NCBI GenBank assembly: GCA_963970005.1
Contig: CAXAMN010000003.1
Coordinates: forward strand, 1,161,517-1,225,516
From: Durusdinium trenchii
Lineage: Eukaryota; Sar; Dinophyceae; Suessiales; Symbiodiniaceae
Reading direction: 5' to 3'
Length of the DNA: 64,000 nucleotides
Under the pieces are notes generated by a model. The model saw only the letters and a program-made list of their open reading frames with translations, was not told where the DNA came from and ran no database searches. Below are positions 11,701-19,052 of the stretch, piece by piece. Positions within the stretch are counted from its first letter, which is position 1. Each line of letters begins with the position of its first letter. Made by a program: the position numbers and the translations under genes.

Positions 11701-12896
11701 TGATCAAGGCCGTCAGTGGAAATAAATAGAACATCACTGCAACCATCTTGGGATTGGGACTGGAGCGTCCACATGCAACACCGGTCGCTGTATTGCTGGT
11801 GTAGATGTGCTCTGTACAGCTTCAGAGACCCCAGCTTTTGCTCTAGCGAAAATGACTTGTTGTTCAGCTGGCCCTTTAGCGCTGTGCATACCTCGCAAGA
11901 GGAAAATAGTGACTTCTGGCGAAACCTCAAGACATCCCTCCATCTCTGTTTGTAGACTGTGTTGAACGTCTTGTACCTTAGGTTGGTCAGAGATGACACC
12001 GCCTCCCTGTCCCCTGAGAAAATATGTTATATAACTATATATGTTTGGTGAAAGGCATCAAAAGCCAAAATTGTTTAGAGCTAAAACCAGGTGGCGACAC
12101 AGCGTGACATCCCAGTAGTTCCTGGGTGGATTTGTAGTGTTCAAACAGGTCTGCAACAGTTCCGGGCGCAAGGTATTTTCTCACCATAGTGTGTCCCGGT
12201 AGAAGATCGGTCTTGCAGTTTTGGGTTGAGAGCCAAACTCTAAGCTCTTCTGTGTTCTCTATGTCAGAGGCAACTTCTTCATAATCGGACGGCCCATCAT
12301 CATCCAAGTCTGGCTTGGGACGGGCGGCATGCCCACGCCGGACAAACCTGATTTGGACTTTGAACCATGGAGGAATTTATCCTTGAAAGTCTACAAAGAA
12401 GAGAAGAACAATTTACACTACTTGTTGATGAGGGGCTCGTCGGGAAGGGTCTCTGCTATGGCATCGTAGCACACTTGCAAGAACCCGTCTACAGTCCAAG
12501 TTCCAGGTCTGCTGCGGTACTCTTTGCGCCCATGCCTCAAATCAGGCCCGCCGGCGCTGCTTGCGGCCAATCTTCGGTGGCCAACGCCGAGAAGAGACGC
12601 AAGGCATTTGAACCCGACCTCCTTCTCAAGAAGTGTGCAGCTTCTGCGGGAGCCCCCCTCTGTAGTGCACAGTCCCATCTTAGCACAGTAGGCTACACGG
12701 CTACAACGATCTTTACCATTTAGGTCTGAGGGTGTTTGTCTACCATCAATAAGAAGAGAAACATTGGACATGGTTGAATGTTGCTTCAAGGCACCAATGA
12801 GTCCTGATCTCGTTTGTCCAAGCTCCAAAACTTGTCCAAAAATCCAGGCAGCTCTTTGGACTGTTTGAACTGTTTGTAGCATGTCTTGATGGCACC
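1987..12896 (-). CDS. DDE/RNase H-fold transposase-like gene, many exons (overall span)
   Basis: Exons read right to left. The order is an N-terminal DNA-binding-like region with LLGVGHRR and PDLRHG, then TWTVDGFLQ and ETLPDE joined to FVRRGH, then LAPGTVADLF, VYKQRWRDVLRFR and STDGLDQAKF, then RPRVKVHG, ADNTVREAKNQY and SHTHCRIDQLWG, and finally a long C-terminal region ending in RAGVQK at 1987. Known: the DG(L/M)DQ, DN..E.KN and GHTHEDID motif series belongs to a widespread eukaryotic family thought to be transposon-derived, and is abundant in dinoflagellates. Two junctions are confirmed by reading-frame continuity (12437/12347 and 10982/10886). At the third motif the usual acidic pair after HTH is Cys-Arg here, so this copy may be altered or inactive. 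Exons below 9 kb could be a separate gene, and the upstream methyltransferase could be fused to it; the sequence alone does not decide. Confidence 0.7.
2960..4790 (-). CDS. C-terminal-region exons of the element gene (about three exons)
   Basis: Three coding-like stretches are separated by CA/AT-rich introns. About 4790-4110 encodes KVGQAPMDRSTPRYKK, a Pro/Ser/Glu linker with a repeated SEVKTEVKTEVG, and a globular part with LYIIAKDPASMSPRDG. About 4030-3790 encodes GALQEIEKTGLVEYSL. About 3137-2960 encodes VDYDYEVPSRPWKK. No family is recognised. Frames change between them as expected for exons. Function unknown. Stretches between 3140 and 3790 are intron-like and hold nothing I can support. 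Confidence 0.45.
4938..6270 (-). CDS. C-terminal-region exons of the element gene (about four exons)
   Basis: About 6270-6130 encodes LAETFMEKCCRVSM and a CFNCG pair. About 6030-5560 is the longest exon, with YIDCTKLGVINQANIN and LPAAFVCLLG and a mixed alpha/beta look. About 5450-5230 encodes FVVPADGVLLSHDSRRN. About 5140-4950 encodes FVSPGNVKNSHGLVVV and ACFKSSKEMVKDH. The patterns resemble the long C-terminal regions seen downstream of this DDE-like family in dinoflagellate proteins, but I cannot name a domain. The CxxC is single, so a zinc site would need partners from other exons. Confidence 0.45.
6390..7942 (-). CDS. Helical exons of the element gene (about four exons)
   Basis: About 7900-7735 encodes ILEGVWQCHEQSVDQVKGW. 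About 7590-7300 encodes MAFDLDPTSRSFRNLTLSYR and ELRDLEGKHLPGASTEERL. About 7140-6790 encodes VVHAFHEAGRRLRASSKARV and AILDEARALSSWDPAKEEA. About 6690-6390 encodes FREVRAKLAQDEAAMCAF and EEHRRRLHVVSVLHEKAQVQ. Most are charged, probably coiled-coil or helical-bundle segments. Introns between them are A/C-rich on the plus strand and open on the minus strand only in short pieces. No catalytic signature is visible. Confidence 0.45.
8080..9060 (-). CDS. Middle exons of the element gene (about three exons)
   Basis: About 9060-8850 encodes LCPFRAKIDQLKLEAEAS and SAAEKHFQSLEGDLSLMK. About 8700-8430 encodes SSNHQDLYQFVTSFKTETCE and HCQQMAAWYSDYAKHRGML. About 8355-8085 appears to be two small exons, EMDPSMRDETIKLPITC and FESMLLGGIELGREPLDG. 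The intron upstream of 9060 carries the GTGCATCGA minisatellite. A coiled-coil character is likely in the first exon. No recognised domain; assignment to the same gene rests on strand, spacing and open frames. Confidence 0.4.
9064..9622 (+). repeat. Intronic GTGCATCGA minisatellite with shrinking period
   Basis: Eleven exact GTGCATCGA words start at 9064, 9122, 9234, 9324, 9366, 9407, 9448, 9488, 9520, 9552 and 9583, and a degenerate gtgcattga is at 9614. Spacing falls from 58-112 to 42, 41, 41, 40 and then 32, 32, 31, 31 bp. The right half has a clear unit, approximately ccccctgaggtgcatcgaaa plus a short variable part. It lies in an intron between the element exons at about 9060 and 9870. 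Confidence 0.9.
9867..10148 (-). CDS. Exon after the DDE region, unknown
   Basis: The minus strand is open with ALAVAVTSTYGHAYQRSAAY followed by LEALASNSLWRDSELEPLPW. The region has an amphipathic helical look and follows the DDE exons at the expected spacing for the C-terminal part of the same family. Limits are approximate: the lower edge of the open frame (PLRAIFSRNG) may run into intron. No catalytic residue can be assigned. Confidence 0.4.
   Translation of the reverse strand: MNNHTEASAKTWRALAVAVTSTYGHAYQRSAAYLEALASNSLWRDSELEPLPWQSEPAPLQPGLAEPRYVMHQAVIDSLAPAMPLRAIFSRNG
10224..10500 (-). CDS. Post-catalytic exon of the transposase-like gene
   Basis: The open frame encodes FQHTFPEDVPPALARNINSG, SFKGAPSDHDVICFIKKYIC and EPLLVMTHDRAARFSLVP. 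The KKYICD....EPLLVM stretch has the look of the region that follows the third catalytic motif in this family (a tyrosine-rich helix, then a hydrophobic strand). It sits directly downstream of the exon carrying IDQLWG. Limits are approximate. Confidence 0.5.
10600..10886 (-). CDS. Transposase-like exon beginning within the IDQLWG motif
   Basis: Starts at 10886 after an AG acceptor (intron 10981-10887). The codon split G|AT restores Asp, so the joined protein reads SHTHCRIDQLWGIISRRV. It continues with PDDVVSIIRDELSKASIRDW, RVIVQKVNSTRDWRNHLP and GNHMFLSLQRR. TRDWR followed by a short strand region is characteristic of the segment after the HTHEDID motif in this family. The lower limit is approximate. 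Confidence 0.7.
10982..11120 (-). CDS. Transposase-like exon with second catalytic Asp (ADNTVREAKN)
   Basis: Encodes ADNTVREAKNQYVMTWLNLL, VAQHRMKLSCLCHLRKSHTH and then CRI before a GT donor at 10981. The Asp of ADNT aligns with the second acidic residue of the DDE-like family, where DN..E.KN is the hallmark. Family members normally have Glu-Asp after the HTH; here the codons give Cys-Arg, which removes the usual acidic pair while keeping the Asp of IDQ. That is either a real variant or a sign that this copy is catalytically compromised. Confidence 0.75.
11340..11540 (-). CDS. Transposase-like exon between first and second catalytic motifs
   Basis: Follows the acceptor tgggtctcag and encodes AKHQRPRVKVHGAWAFGHCL then VVGVLDESAKHDSACIIELL. 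RPR.KVHG followed by a hydrophobic strand is the expected beta-hairpin after the DGLDQ motif. The preceding exon ends ..REPGLR, so the joined frame reads GLRAK; the donor there is not GT, and GC or another non-canonical donor is likely. The end near IEHA is approximate. Confidence 0.6.
11666..12013 (-). CDS. Transposase-like exon with first catalytic motif (STDGLDQAKF)
   Basis: After acceptor ttctcag the frame reads GDREAVSSLTNLRYKTFNTV, YKQRWRDVLRFRQKSLFSSC, EVCTALKGQLNN and finally FISTDGLDQAKFALPREPG. The CxxC in SSCEVC followed by a helical spacer and DG(L/M)DQ is the hallmark of the family; the Asp of TDG is the presumed first metal ligand. The C-terminal limit is set at the point where family continuity jumps to the next exon. 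Confidence 0.78.
12085..12347 (-). CDS. Transposase-like N-terminal exon with acidic linker
   Basis: Begins at 12347 after aaatcag and encodes FVRRGHAARPKPDLDDDG, an acidic stretch, then MVRKYLAPGTVADLFEHYKS. The split codon GA|G joins it to the upstream exon as ETLPDEFVRRGH. The intron between (12436-12348, 89 bp) has a GC donor. KYLAPGTVADLFEHY resembles the LPPGT...LY..Y block that precedes the catalytic core in this family. Confidence 0.75.
12437..12896 (-). CDS. Transposase-like N-terminal exons (DNA-binding-like region)
   Basis: The right part (about 12896-12800) encodes AIKTCYKQFKQSKELPGFLD and ends at a likely GT donor. The left part encodes RVAYCAKMGLCTTEGGSRRS, CLASLLGVGHRRLAASSAGG, PDLRHGRKEYRSRPGTWTVD and GFLQVCYDAIAETLPDE. 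The C....LLGVGHRRL..........PDLRHG block is the conserved N-terminal module of the dinoflagellate DDE-like family, probably a helix-turn-helix-like DNA-binding segment (inference). Ends at 12437 with the GC-donor intron. Confidence 0.72.
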
Positions 12897-12949
12897 TAAG
12901 AAGGGAAGGGTTCAAAGGGCCCAAAGGTTGCCGTTCTGCTTGAACACAC

Positions 12950-13535
12950 CCGTGTTTTGTTTTCTGACGTAGAGTGCTGTAGCGCTTCGTTTGCTGTTGT
13001 CATATCGACGTTTTTGCGGCACAGACCTCTCATGATCCATGTTCTTCTGCCACAAGCTAGCTTTCTCAACATCCAAGACAGCTTTCCACCCAAAGCAAAA
13101 AACAGTATCGGCTTTCAGCTCGTACTTAGTTTTCCCGGGCTCATCACTGCTGGATGCATCAGACCCAGGCTCATCACTGTCATTGCCCTCTTCAGGTTCA
13201 GCACCAAACAAAGTTGGTGTCGGTTTGCGGACACTGGCACTGGATGAGGAAATAGTCGATTTTGTTTTCCTAGGTCTCCCAATCACAGACTCTTCCTCGG
13301 GTTCTGCACCAAAAGGCCCCACAAAGGCTTGTTGGTTCTGAGGGATTCCACCACCTTCCTCTGGCTCAGTTCCAAAAGGAAATTCCACAAAATCGCCTGG
13401 CTCGGCAGGCTCGTGGCCAAAGACTTTCACATTGGCTTGGACGCGAGGCTTCGGGGCCGGGGCCAAGCTCAAGAAGCTTAACCGTTTAGTCTCTTTCTCC
13501 TTTGGTTCACTTCCAAAGGGGGGCATTCGATCTTG
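12950..13535 (-). CDS. Exon with five FG.EP repeats
   Basis: Encodes a low-complexity acidic segment with five copies of a motif: PFGSEPKE, VFGHEPAE, PFGTEPEE, PFGAEPEE and LFGAEPEE, spaced about 20-35 residues. A globular end follows, with YELKADTVFCFGWKAVLD and QKNMDHERSVPQKRR. The repeats are likely disordered short linear motifs. The exon lies between the methyltransferase motif X region and the DDE-like N-terminal exons on the same strand, so it could be a linker in one long fused protein or the start of the second gene. Upper edge by acceptor attctcaag. Confidence 0.6.
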
Positions 13536-13679
13536 AGAATGCAAAGAATTGCAGATAAATAAATAAAGAGATATGTATATATATATATGTATGTATACAA
13601 CATGGTTGGGACACTTGAAAGCCTATATGCCAGTATATAATTTCTCCCTTGTAAAGACACACTGGTGAAAAAGGTTGCA

Positions 13680-13810
13680 TACCGAAGTGTCCTGCCATGC
13701 AGTTGTTTTTTGGCAGAGTTACGCGGAGCACGGATTCATCATTAGGCTGTTCGGAAGCAAACAGCACATTGCAGGCTGCAGTCTCTTTGGTAGTCTGCAG
13801 TGAGCCTACA
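13680..13810 (-). CDS. Small exon linking methyltransferase and FG.EP region
   Basis: Encodes CNVLFASEQPNDESVLRVTL followed by PKNNCMAGHF, ending near a GTATGC donor. It is open only in this frame. Position and strand make it either the last exon of the methyltransferase or the first of the transposase-like gene. Function unknown. Confidence 0.4.
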
Positions 13811-13829
13811 AATCTTCAATACAGAGTAA

Positions 13830-13933
13830 GCACATCAGAAAAACATAGCCAGCTTGCATCAACTGCATGCCATTACCGGCCATTCGTCTCAAGGCCCCAT
13901 CAGAGAAGCTGCCCGTGTCCACCAAATCCTTAA
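13830..13933 (-). CDS. Methyltransferase motif X exon (AGNGM)
   Basis: Starts after acceptor ttgcccttaag and encodes DLVDTGSFSDGALRRMAGNG followed by MQLMQAGYVFLMCLLC. In C5-methyltransferases the last motif brings a Gly-Asn pair next to the SAM pocket (commonly GNAV or AGNGM), followed by a hydrophobic helix; this exon fits. The frame closes soon after CLLCIEDL, so a donor must lie just before. Confidence 0.7.
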
Positions 13934-16690
13934 GGGCAAGGAAGTTGGAGTAGAATCAGACAAATGTAACTTTTGTGGTTTTGAAAGTGGCACAAGTGAT
14001 GTGTATTAAATACTTGTATTACCATGGCGTGTATAGCCAAGAATCCACCCCTGCTGAAGACGCCACTGCCGGGAGGCATGGATACCCCAGCGCAGCCAAT
14101 TGCTCAGTGGGAAGCATCAATCGACTGGCGGGATCCACCCTTAGATAACAATGCAATTAGACCGAGAATTCTGGAGGAAAAGGGGAAGGTTTTTTATTTG
14201 TGGAGCTTGGTTGGTAGAGGGCTGTGGGGGTTGGTGGAATGGATTGAGTTGAGTAGCCACAGCTGCGAAGAGGTTGTGAGGCAAGGCAAAGACTTGTCTT
14301 TGTTCTCGGTTCTCTTCCTGTACTCTGGGTCTTGCGAGACATCATAGACCGACTTCTCAGGTGCCAGGTTGCGAAACGCCCGCAGTCGCTTGGCCTGGGA
14401 CCTCAACGCTGGGAAAGCACTGGTAGGGTGGAACACTTGGCAACCAGTGGGCGAAGGGTTTTGGATAATGAGTTGTTGAAAAATAACAGTATTGAGGTCA
14501 AGCCACTCTGACAAATCCGCTTCATAGACTTCAGCTTCGTCAACGAGCTGAGGAAGAGCAAGTAGGTAGGCAGAATAATCCAGCTTCAGCTGGTCCACTG
14601 GGGCTAACATAATCTTAGCCAACTCCTCCAACGAGTACTTACAGTTCCACTTCTTCAAACGTTTGTCATAGCAAATGCGCCAGACACGTTCCCTGCTGTG
14701 CGGATGCCCAAACATCCTCCCATCAAGCCTCAGGACGACACAAAACATTGCGAACAAATTCTTTAAAATAAGTTCACCAAAACACCGAGTTGTGTGTCCA
14801 TCGTCATCAGAACAAATTGAGTGCAAGGTTGCTAGAAAAGATTGAGATGCAGACTGCACGGTTTCCCGGGCGTGCTTTTTGAGATAGGCGTCCAAGAAAT
14901 CCTGGTGGGAAATCGTATATGGATCGCTCAAAAAGGGAGCAGGAAAAGACACCCAGTCCTCCTCATATCCCACGACGTTTTCGTGTATGGATACGGCGAC
15001 GCGCTGTTGCAGCTTCACAGCTGCGTCATGGACCCGTTTCTTGATCACATTGGTCCACTTTTCCTTCAAGCCATACCTGCACACAAAACTCACCTTTTGA
15101 CATCGCCCAAACAAGGATTGAGCAGCCTGCCTGCTGAAAAGGATGCAGGGAGCCCCAATGAGCAGCAGCAGATCCTTGTTGATGGTGACAGGGCACCTCA
15201 CATGACAGCGGCTGTGGGGGGCTCATCGGGAAGATAAAGTCAAAAGTGCAGGGACCCTCTTTTCAAAGGCGACCCATTGCTCAAATAATGCGCGTGGACA
15301 CACACGCACACACTATGAGGGTTTGTTTGAAAGTGAACTATCTTGCACATCTAAGCTGGTTTGGGCAGTGTCCATCTAGGTTTGTGATAAGGCGCGAAGC
15401 CCCATGTTGAGCGCAAGGGGCATGTTTATGGAGCTTCATCTTTGAAGGTACCCAACAAGTCTGGTCGTCAGGGCCGCTGGCCAAGTCAAAGATGTTGGTG
15501 AAGACGCAGTCGTCGTATTCCTGTGTGCTAAGCTTGATGCAGGCCCTGTTGTTGTCCACCTGGGCCCCAGGTCAGAGAGATAGGAACCTCTAGCATCATT
15601 GAAGGCCTGTGACACTTGTATCAAGATGTGTTTACTTAAATCCAAGGAACAGTGAAAGAGTATTTGACATTTTGCTGTAACTCCAAGCCCCACAGTGACT
15701 TGGCAGCCGCAACAATCTGTTCCCAGGCTCGCCGAATACAAAGGCATCCCCCAAAAAGGTCCGCGCAGGTCACGTTGGCGTGTCCTTAAATACAGAAAAC
15801 CCATGACAGAACAGTTTTTATTGGATGTCTTAAACAACTCACCCTGTACAGTTTCCTAACATCCTCATATCAACAAGGCCCAATAGAATCTATTGTAGGC
15901 GGTTTTCGAAGTTTCTGAATCACCTGCTCTGACCCAAAAACTTCCGCGCAGCGTTGGAGCAAAGTTGTTGACCATTTCCTTGGCTGTCAATAGACTGGGT
16001 GTTCGGTACACTGACTCACACACAGTTGGGGCGTTGATGGTTTCTTTGCAAGTAAGAGTCCAAAGCTGGTCTGGTGTCTCGGGCACTGGATATGGCCTTG
16101 GATGACTTCTGAACCAAAAGTGTTTGTTAAAGGCTGGCTGCAGGTTCACAAGAACATAAGTCAACGCGCAACTGTTCGGCTTAGTAGCGTCAAAGCCGGC
16201 ATCAAAGGTTCACTGGCTACGGAGCGCTGACTCTTTGGAAGGCCAGCTGCGCATGAAGCCGGTCGCTTTCTGTTGAGCAGTCTCTCTAGCTCCTGTGGAG
16301 TCGTCATATTTGTGACCCTGGACACAGCTGCGGATGAACTCTGATGACTGAGAAAACTGCAGAAAGGTGCAAAGGTAGAACACACAGGCAGCGCAAGGCT
16401 GAGATTCTTGGGGTGCCCTGCCACATGTGACTTGCAGCCGGCGCCAGGCCTGCAATGGCACCGAACGTGGAAGCGAATTGGTTGACCGCTTCTGGAAAAA
16501 TCAATGATGTGGCAGCTGGGATTCGGGGCCTAGGAGCTTTCTTGAAGTCTTCAAAATCATGTTCACAAAAGAAAACCCGCCTTGTTGAAACTTCTAGGCC
16601 ACGCTCTGGAGTGGTTGTGTCTCCTGGTGGCCGGGCGGGCGTGGCTGAGCGACCCAGAACCCAAGCCAAACTCACAGTAGTACTGCCCAC
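13830..16690 (-). CDS. C5-cytosine DNA methyltransferase-like gene (overall span)
   Basis: Exons, right to left, carry the class motifs in canonical order: an acidic FFCEHDFEDF (motif II-like, near 16565), LLIGAPCILFSR (motif IV with the catalytic Cys at 15145-15147), VSIHENVVGYEE (motif VI, 14974-14982), FGHPHSRERVWR (motif VIII) and RRMAGNGMQL (motif X-like, 13865-13885). Predicted reaction: methyl transfer from SAM to cytosine C5 in DNA. Motif I is not identified, so the SAM-binding start may lie in an exon I missed or be divergent. It lies inside the TIR-bounded unit, transcribed away from the right TIR, directly upstream of the DDE-like exons. Such intron-rich C5-methyltransferase-like proteins are expanded in dinoflagellates; being within TIRs is what stands out. 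Confidence 0.8.
14330..15240 (-). CDS. Methyltransferase catalytic exon (GAPC, ENV, HSRERV)
   Basis: A long open exon with RCPVTINKDLLLLIGAPCIL (Pro-Cys nucleophile), then KEKWTNVIKKRVHDA, VSIHENVVGYEEDW (Glu of ENV contacts the cytosine), RCFGELILKNLFAMFCVVLR, and DGRMFGHPHSRERVWRIC (QxRxR-type motif VIII; His replaces Gln). It continues with LEELAKIMLAPVDQ and LDLNTVIFQQLIIQ, the probable target-recognition region. Open reading continues to 14194, but the part below about 14330 is low in coding character. Spacing from the PC motif to ENV (about 55-60 residues) is normal for the family. Confidence 0.85.
15338..15600 (-). CDS. Methyltransferase upstream exon
   Basis: Encodes VDNNRACIKLSTQEYDDCVF, TNIFDLASGPDDQTCW and then HKHAPCAQHGASRLITNLDG. 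In dinoflagellate C5-methyltransferase-like proteins a D.VF.DI segment (motif III region) and a Cys/His-rich insertion with CxxHG precede the PC exon; this fits both. Upper and lower limits are approximate. Confidence 0.55.
15850..16690 (-). CDS. N-terminal exons of the methyltransferase-like gene
   Basis: About 16690-16450 encodes GSTTVSLAWVLGRS and then STRRVFFCEHDFEDFKKAP, with an acidic pair suited to ribose binding, and AVNQFASTFGAIAGL. About 16424-16170 encodes TPQELERLLNRKRPASC. About 16164-15870 encodes DQLWTLTCKETINAPTV and MVNNFAPTLRGSFWVRA. The first two overlap alternative open frames, so exon choice here is uncertain. A possible first exon (ATG in MAVSKCASRKIKDAK, about 16990-16930) ends at CAG|GTGGC; it is weakly supported. 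Confidence 0.4.
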
Positions 16691-17125
16691 TAAACATCAG
16701 ACACCTTCAGGTGACACCAAAATTCAGACTGCGAAGCTCTTTCTCGATTTGTTATTTGTTCTCAAACAAAAGGAAGTTGGATGTCCTCGAAGTGGTCGAA
16801 TCTTCATACCATGGTACCTGGACCAAACATCTTTCTGACCCACGGCCACTGCCGCATACAGTGGGTCTTAACAGACTCCTTCGTGGACATGCAACTGCGC
16901 ATGTCGAATAGTGGATCTTAACTTTTAAAGCCACCTGTATCATCTTGTTTGGCATCCTTGATCTTTCGGCTGGCGCACTTCGACACGGCCATCCGATGTA
17001 GGCCCACAGGCCCACCTGCTAAACTACACCTGCTAAAGCGGACAGACGGGAAACATCGTGAAACCATCTCCTGCCGGGTAAGATCCACTTGATTTTTCCC
17101 CAATTGTCCTTTACCACACTAAAAA

Positions 17126-17147
17126 ACATGTGTGTGTGTGTGTGTGT
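17126..17147. repeat. (TG)n microsatellite
   Basis: About ten TG steps in the right subterminal region of the TIR element, between the presumed first exon and the right TIR. The gene is transcribed away from this side, so promoter elements would lie here. No TATA-type or other promoter motif can be claimed. Confidence 0.8.
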
Positions 17148-17240
17148 TGTAGTGCAATAAGACAGTGGCCAGGAAGAGTTGAGTAGCTTTACATACTAGC
17201 AGCTTGCAAGTAGTTTTGGATCAGTTTCCATGCATACCAT

Positions 17241-17397
17241 CATGGACCAATTTCCATGCAAGCCATCATGCATGGACCAATTTCCACGCAGACCATCAGC
17301 CTGCAATCATGGACTTCATGTATGCACATGCATGGTAGTGGAGCACTTTGAGAGCCAGTTGCTGTGAATGCAGGCTCACATACCATGAATTTAACTT
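17241..17397 (-). repeat. Right terminal inverted repeat
   Basis: Reverse-complement partner of 798-951. On the minus strand it starts aagttaaattcatggtatg, and it matches the left copy except for about three substitutions and a 4 bp insertion (gcat after ccatgcatgt). The inner gcatggaaattggtcc copies are present here too, the last one diverged. Its outer edge joins gtgcgaggtttt of the tandem repeat. Confidence 0.88.
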
Positions 17398-18116
17398 AGT
17401 GCGAGGTTTTCGAGCGTCTGAAGCATCCATGGAGCGTCTGAAGCGTCCAGAATCCAGACGTATGTCACAACCATTGGCAAGTGTCGGAGCGTTTGAGGGG
17501 TTTGAGGGGTTTGAGGCGTTTGAAGGGCAGTTTCGGGCCACTAGAAAAAAAGGATTTGGCGCGCCAGAGCCCCGAGCCCACAGCCTGCGCAACTCCGCCC
17601 ACAGTCTCGCAGAGCCCAGAGCCCACAGTCTGGCAAGTGCGAGGTTTTGGCGCGTCTGAAGCGTCCAGAATCCAGAGGCTGGCTGCTCCGGCGCGCCAGC
17701 GCCCCGAGCCCACAGCCTGCGTAACTCCGCCCACAGTCTCGCAGAGCCCAGACGAGCCCACAGCCTGCGCAACTCCGCCCACAGTCTCGCAGAGCCCAGA
17801 GCCCACAGTCTGGCAAGTGCGAGGTTTTGGAGCGTCTGATTCTCGCAGAGCCCAGAGACCACAGTCTAGCAAGTGCGAGGTTTTGGAGCGTCTGAAGCAT
17901 CCATGGAGCGTCTGAAGCGTTCAGAATCCAGACGTATGGCACAACCATTGGCAAGTGTCGGAGCGTTTGAGGGGTTTGAGGGGTTTGAGGGGTTTGAGGC
18001 CAGTATGGCCCACAGTCTGGCACAGAGCCCAGAGCCCACAGTCTAGCAAGCGCGAACTTTTGGCGCTTTTGCTTTCGGGCCCAGAAAAGTAAGGATTTGG
18101 AGAGCTCAGGTTCCAC
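17398..18116 (+). repeat. Complex GC-rich tandem repeat, right block
   Basis: Same modules and orientation as 220-797, including ggcgcgccagagccccgagc and gcaagtgcgaggttttggag. It contains, at about 17832-17905, an uninterrupted version of the junction broken by the TIR element (gagaccacagtctagcaagt then gcgaggttttggag). The minus-strand open frames rich in Trp, Leu, Ala and Arg are translations of the unit and not genes. Confidence 0.9.
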
Positions 18117-18590
18117 ACCTTCGGTGGTCCCAGGCGCCGCCCCTGCCTTCGCCAGAGCAGGGGTCGGCGGATATCTGGTAATTGTTTGAGGCGGATGATT
18201 CATAGGTCCTGCATCCCGTATTCTTGGAACTTTCAATCCATATTGAACATTATGATATATATGAATCCATTGGAGCCCTGTTTGTTTCACATGGATTTGG
18301 AGATGCATATCCTGAATGAATATATTGTGCCCGCACTGACCCCCCCAAACCGCAAACCGTTGCCCTGTCAGCGAACTCATTTGGATTCTTACGGCCATCC
18401 CATGAATCGTAGGACCGGATAACCCCACATGTTATTTTTCTTTAACGATCACTAGATCAAAAATCTTTTAACTTTGACCATATGACATGGAAACAAAAAG
18501 AAATCGCAGACAGACATTGTTTTTTGATATACTTGGAAGAGCAACATGAAGTCAACAAGATAAAAAGCTGAAGGGGTGAGCGCCTGGAAG
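18117..18590. other. No gene seen
   Basis: A short GC-rich tail (gccgcccctgccttcgcc) and then AT-richer unique sequence. Open frames here are under 80 codons and without coding character. Confidence 0.4.
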
Positions 18591-18648
18591 ATGCATGCAT
18601 CCATCCATACATACCTACCTACCTACATACATACATACATACATACGT
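18590..18648 (+). repeat. Tetranucleotide microsatellite (CATC/CATA/CCTA)
   Basis: Runs of catc, cata, ccta and again cata steps, directly readable. Confidence 0.9.
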
Positions 18649-18734
18649 CGCCAGACTTCCGCTCACCTCTATGGATCTGGTCCGAGTGCTGCTCTTGCCA
18701 GGCAAATCGAGCCTGAGGTGCTCCAAGTGCTGCA

Positions 18735-18905
18735 CTTGCCACTGATGTGGTGAGGTCAGGATTGATGTGGTGAGAGGTGATGTGGTGAGAGGTGATATCG
18801 TGAGAGGTGATCAAGGAGGACGGTGAGAGTTGATGTTGTGTGAATGATGATGTGGTGAGAGTTGAGAATTGATGTGGTGAGAGTTGGTGTGGTGAGAGTG
18901 ATGTA
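18735..18905 (+). repeat. Degenerate tandem repeat of gatgtggtgagag
   Basis: About ten imperfect copies of a 12-20 bp unit (tgatgtggtgagaggtgatg and variants), grading into a gaggacgag-rich stretch to about 18955. Translations are His/Ser/Thr-rich and meaningless. Confidence 0.85.
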
Positions 18906-19052
18906 GTGGCGGAGGAGGACGAGAACGAGGACGAGGAGGACGAGGAGGGCGAGGAACGGAATGCAGATATAAAAAACAAGAACCCCACACCACACCTCGT
19001 ACATGTGGGGCAAAACACATCTCCTACATGGAATCTGTGATCCTGCATTGAT

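Larger units (their letters stand above)
798..17397. mobile_element. Putative 16.6 kb TIR-bounded DNA transposon carrying methyltransferase and DDE-like genes
   Basis: Seen: near-identical inverted repeats of about 155 bp at 798-951 and 17241-17397; the same tandem repeat in the same orientation outside both ends; and an intact version of the interrupted repeat junction at about 17832-17905. Inside, every recognisable exon is on the minus strand, from about 17 kb down to a stop at 1987. The exons include a C5-methyltransferase-like catalytic region and a protein with DGLDQ, DNTVRE.KN and HTH..IDQ motifs typical of a DDE/RNase H-fold-like eukaryotic family (often annotated DUF7869). Inference: a mobile DNA element with intron-containing cargo. 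Relative to the intact site about 7 bp (tctagca) are missing; at most a 2 bp AG could be a target duplication. Alternative: a segmental insertion flanked by inverted copies of a short repeat. Confidence 0.75.
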
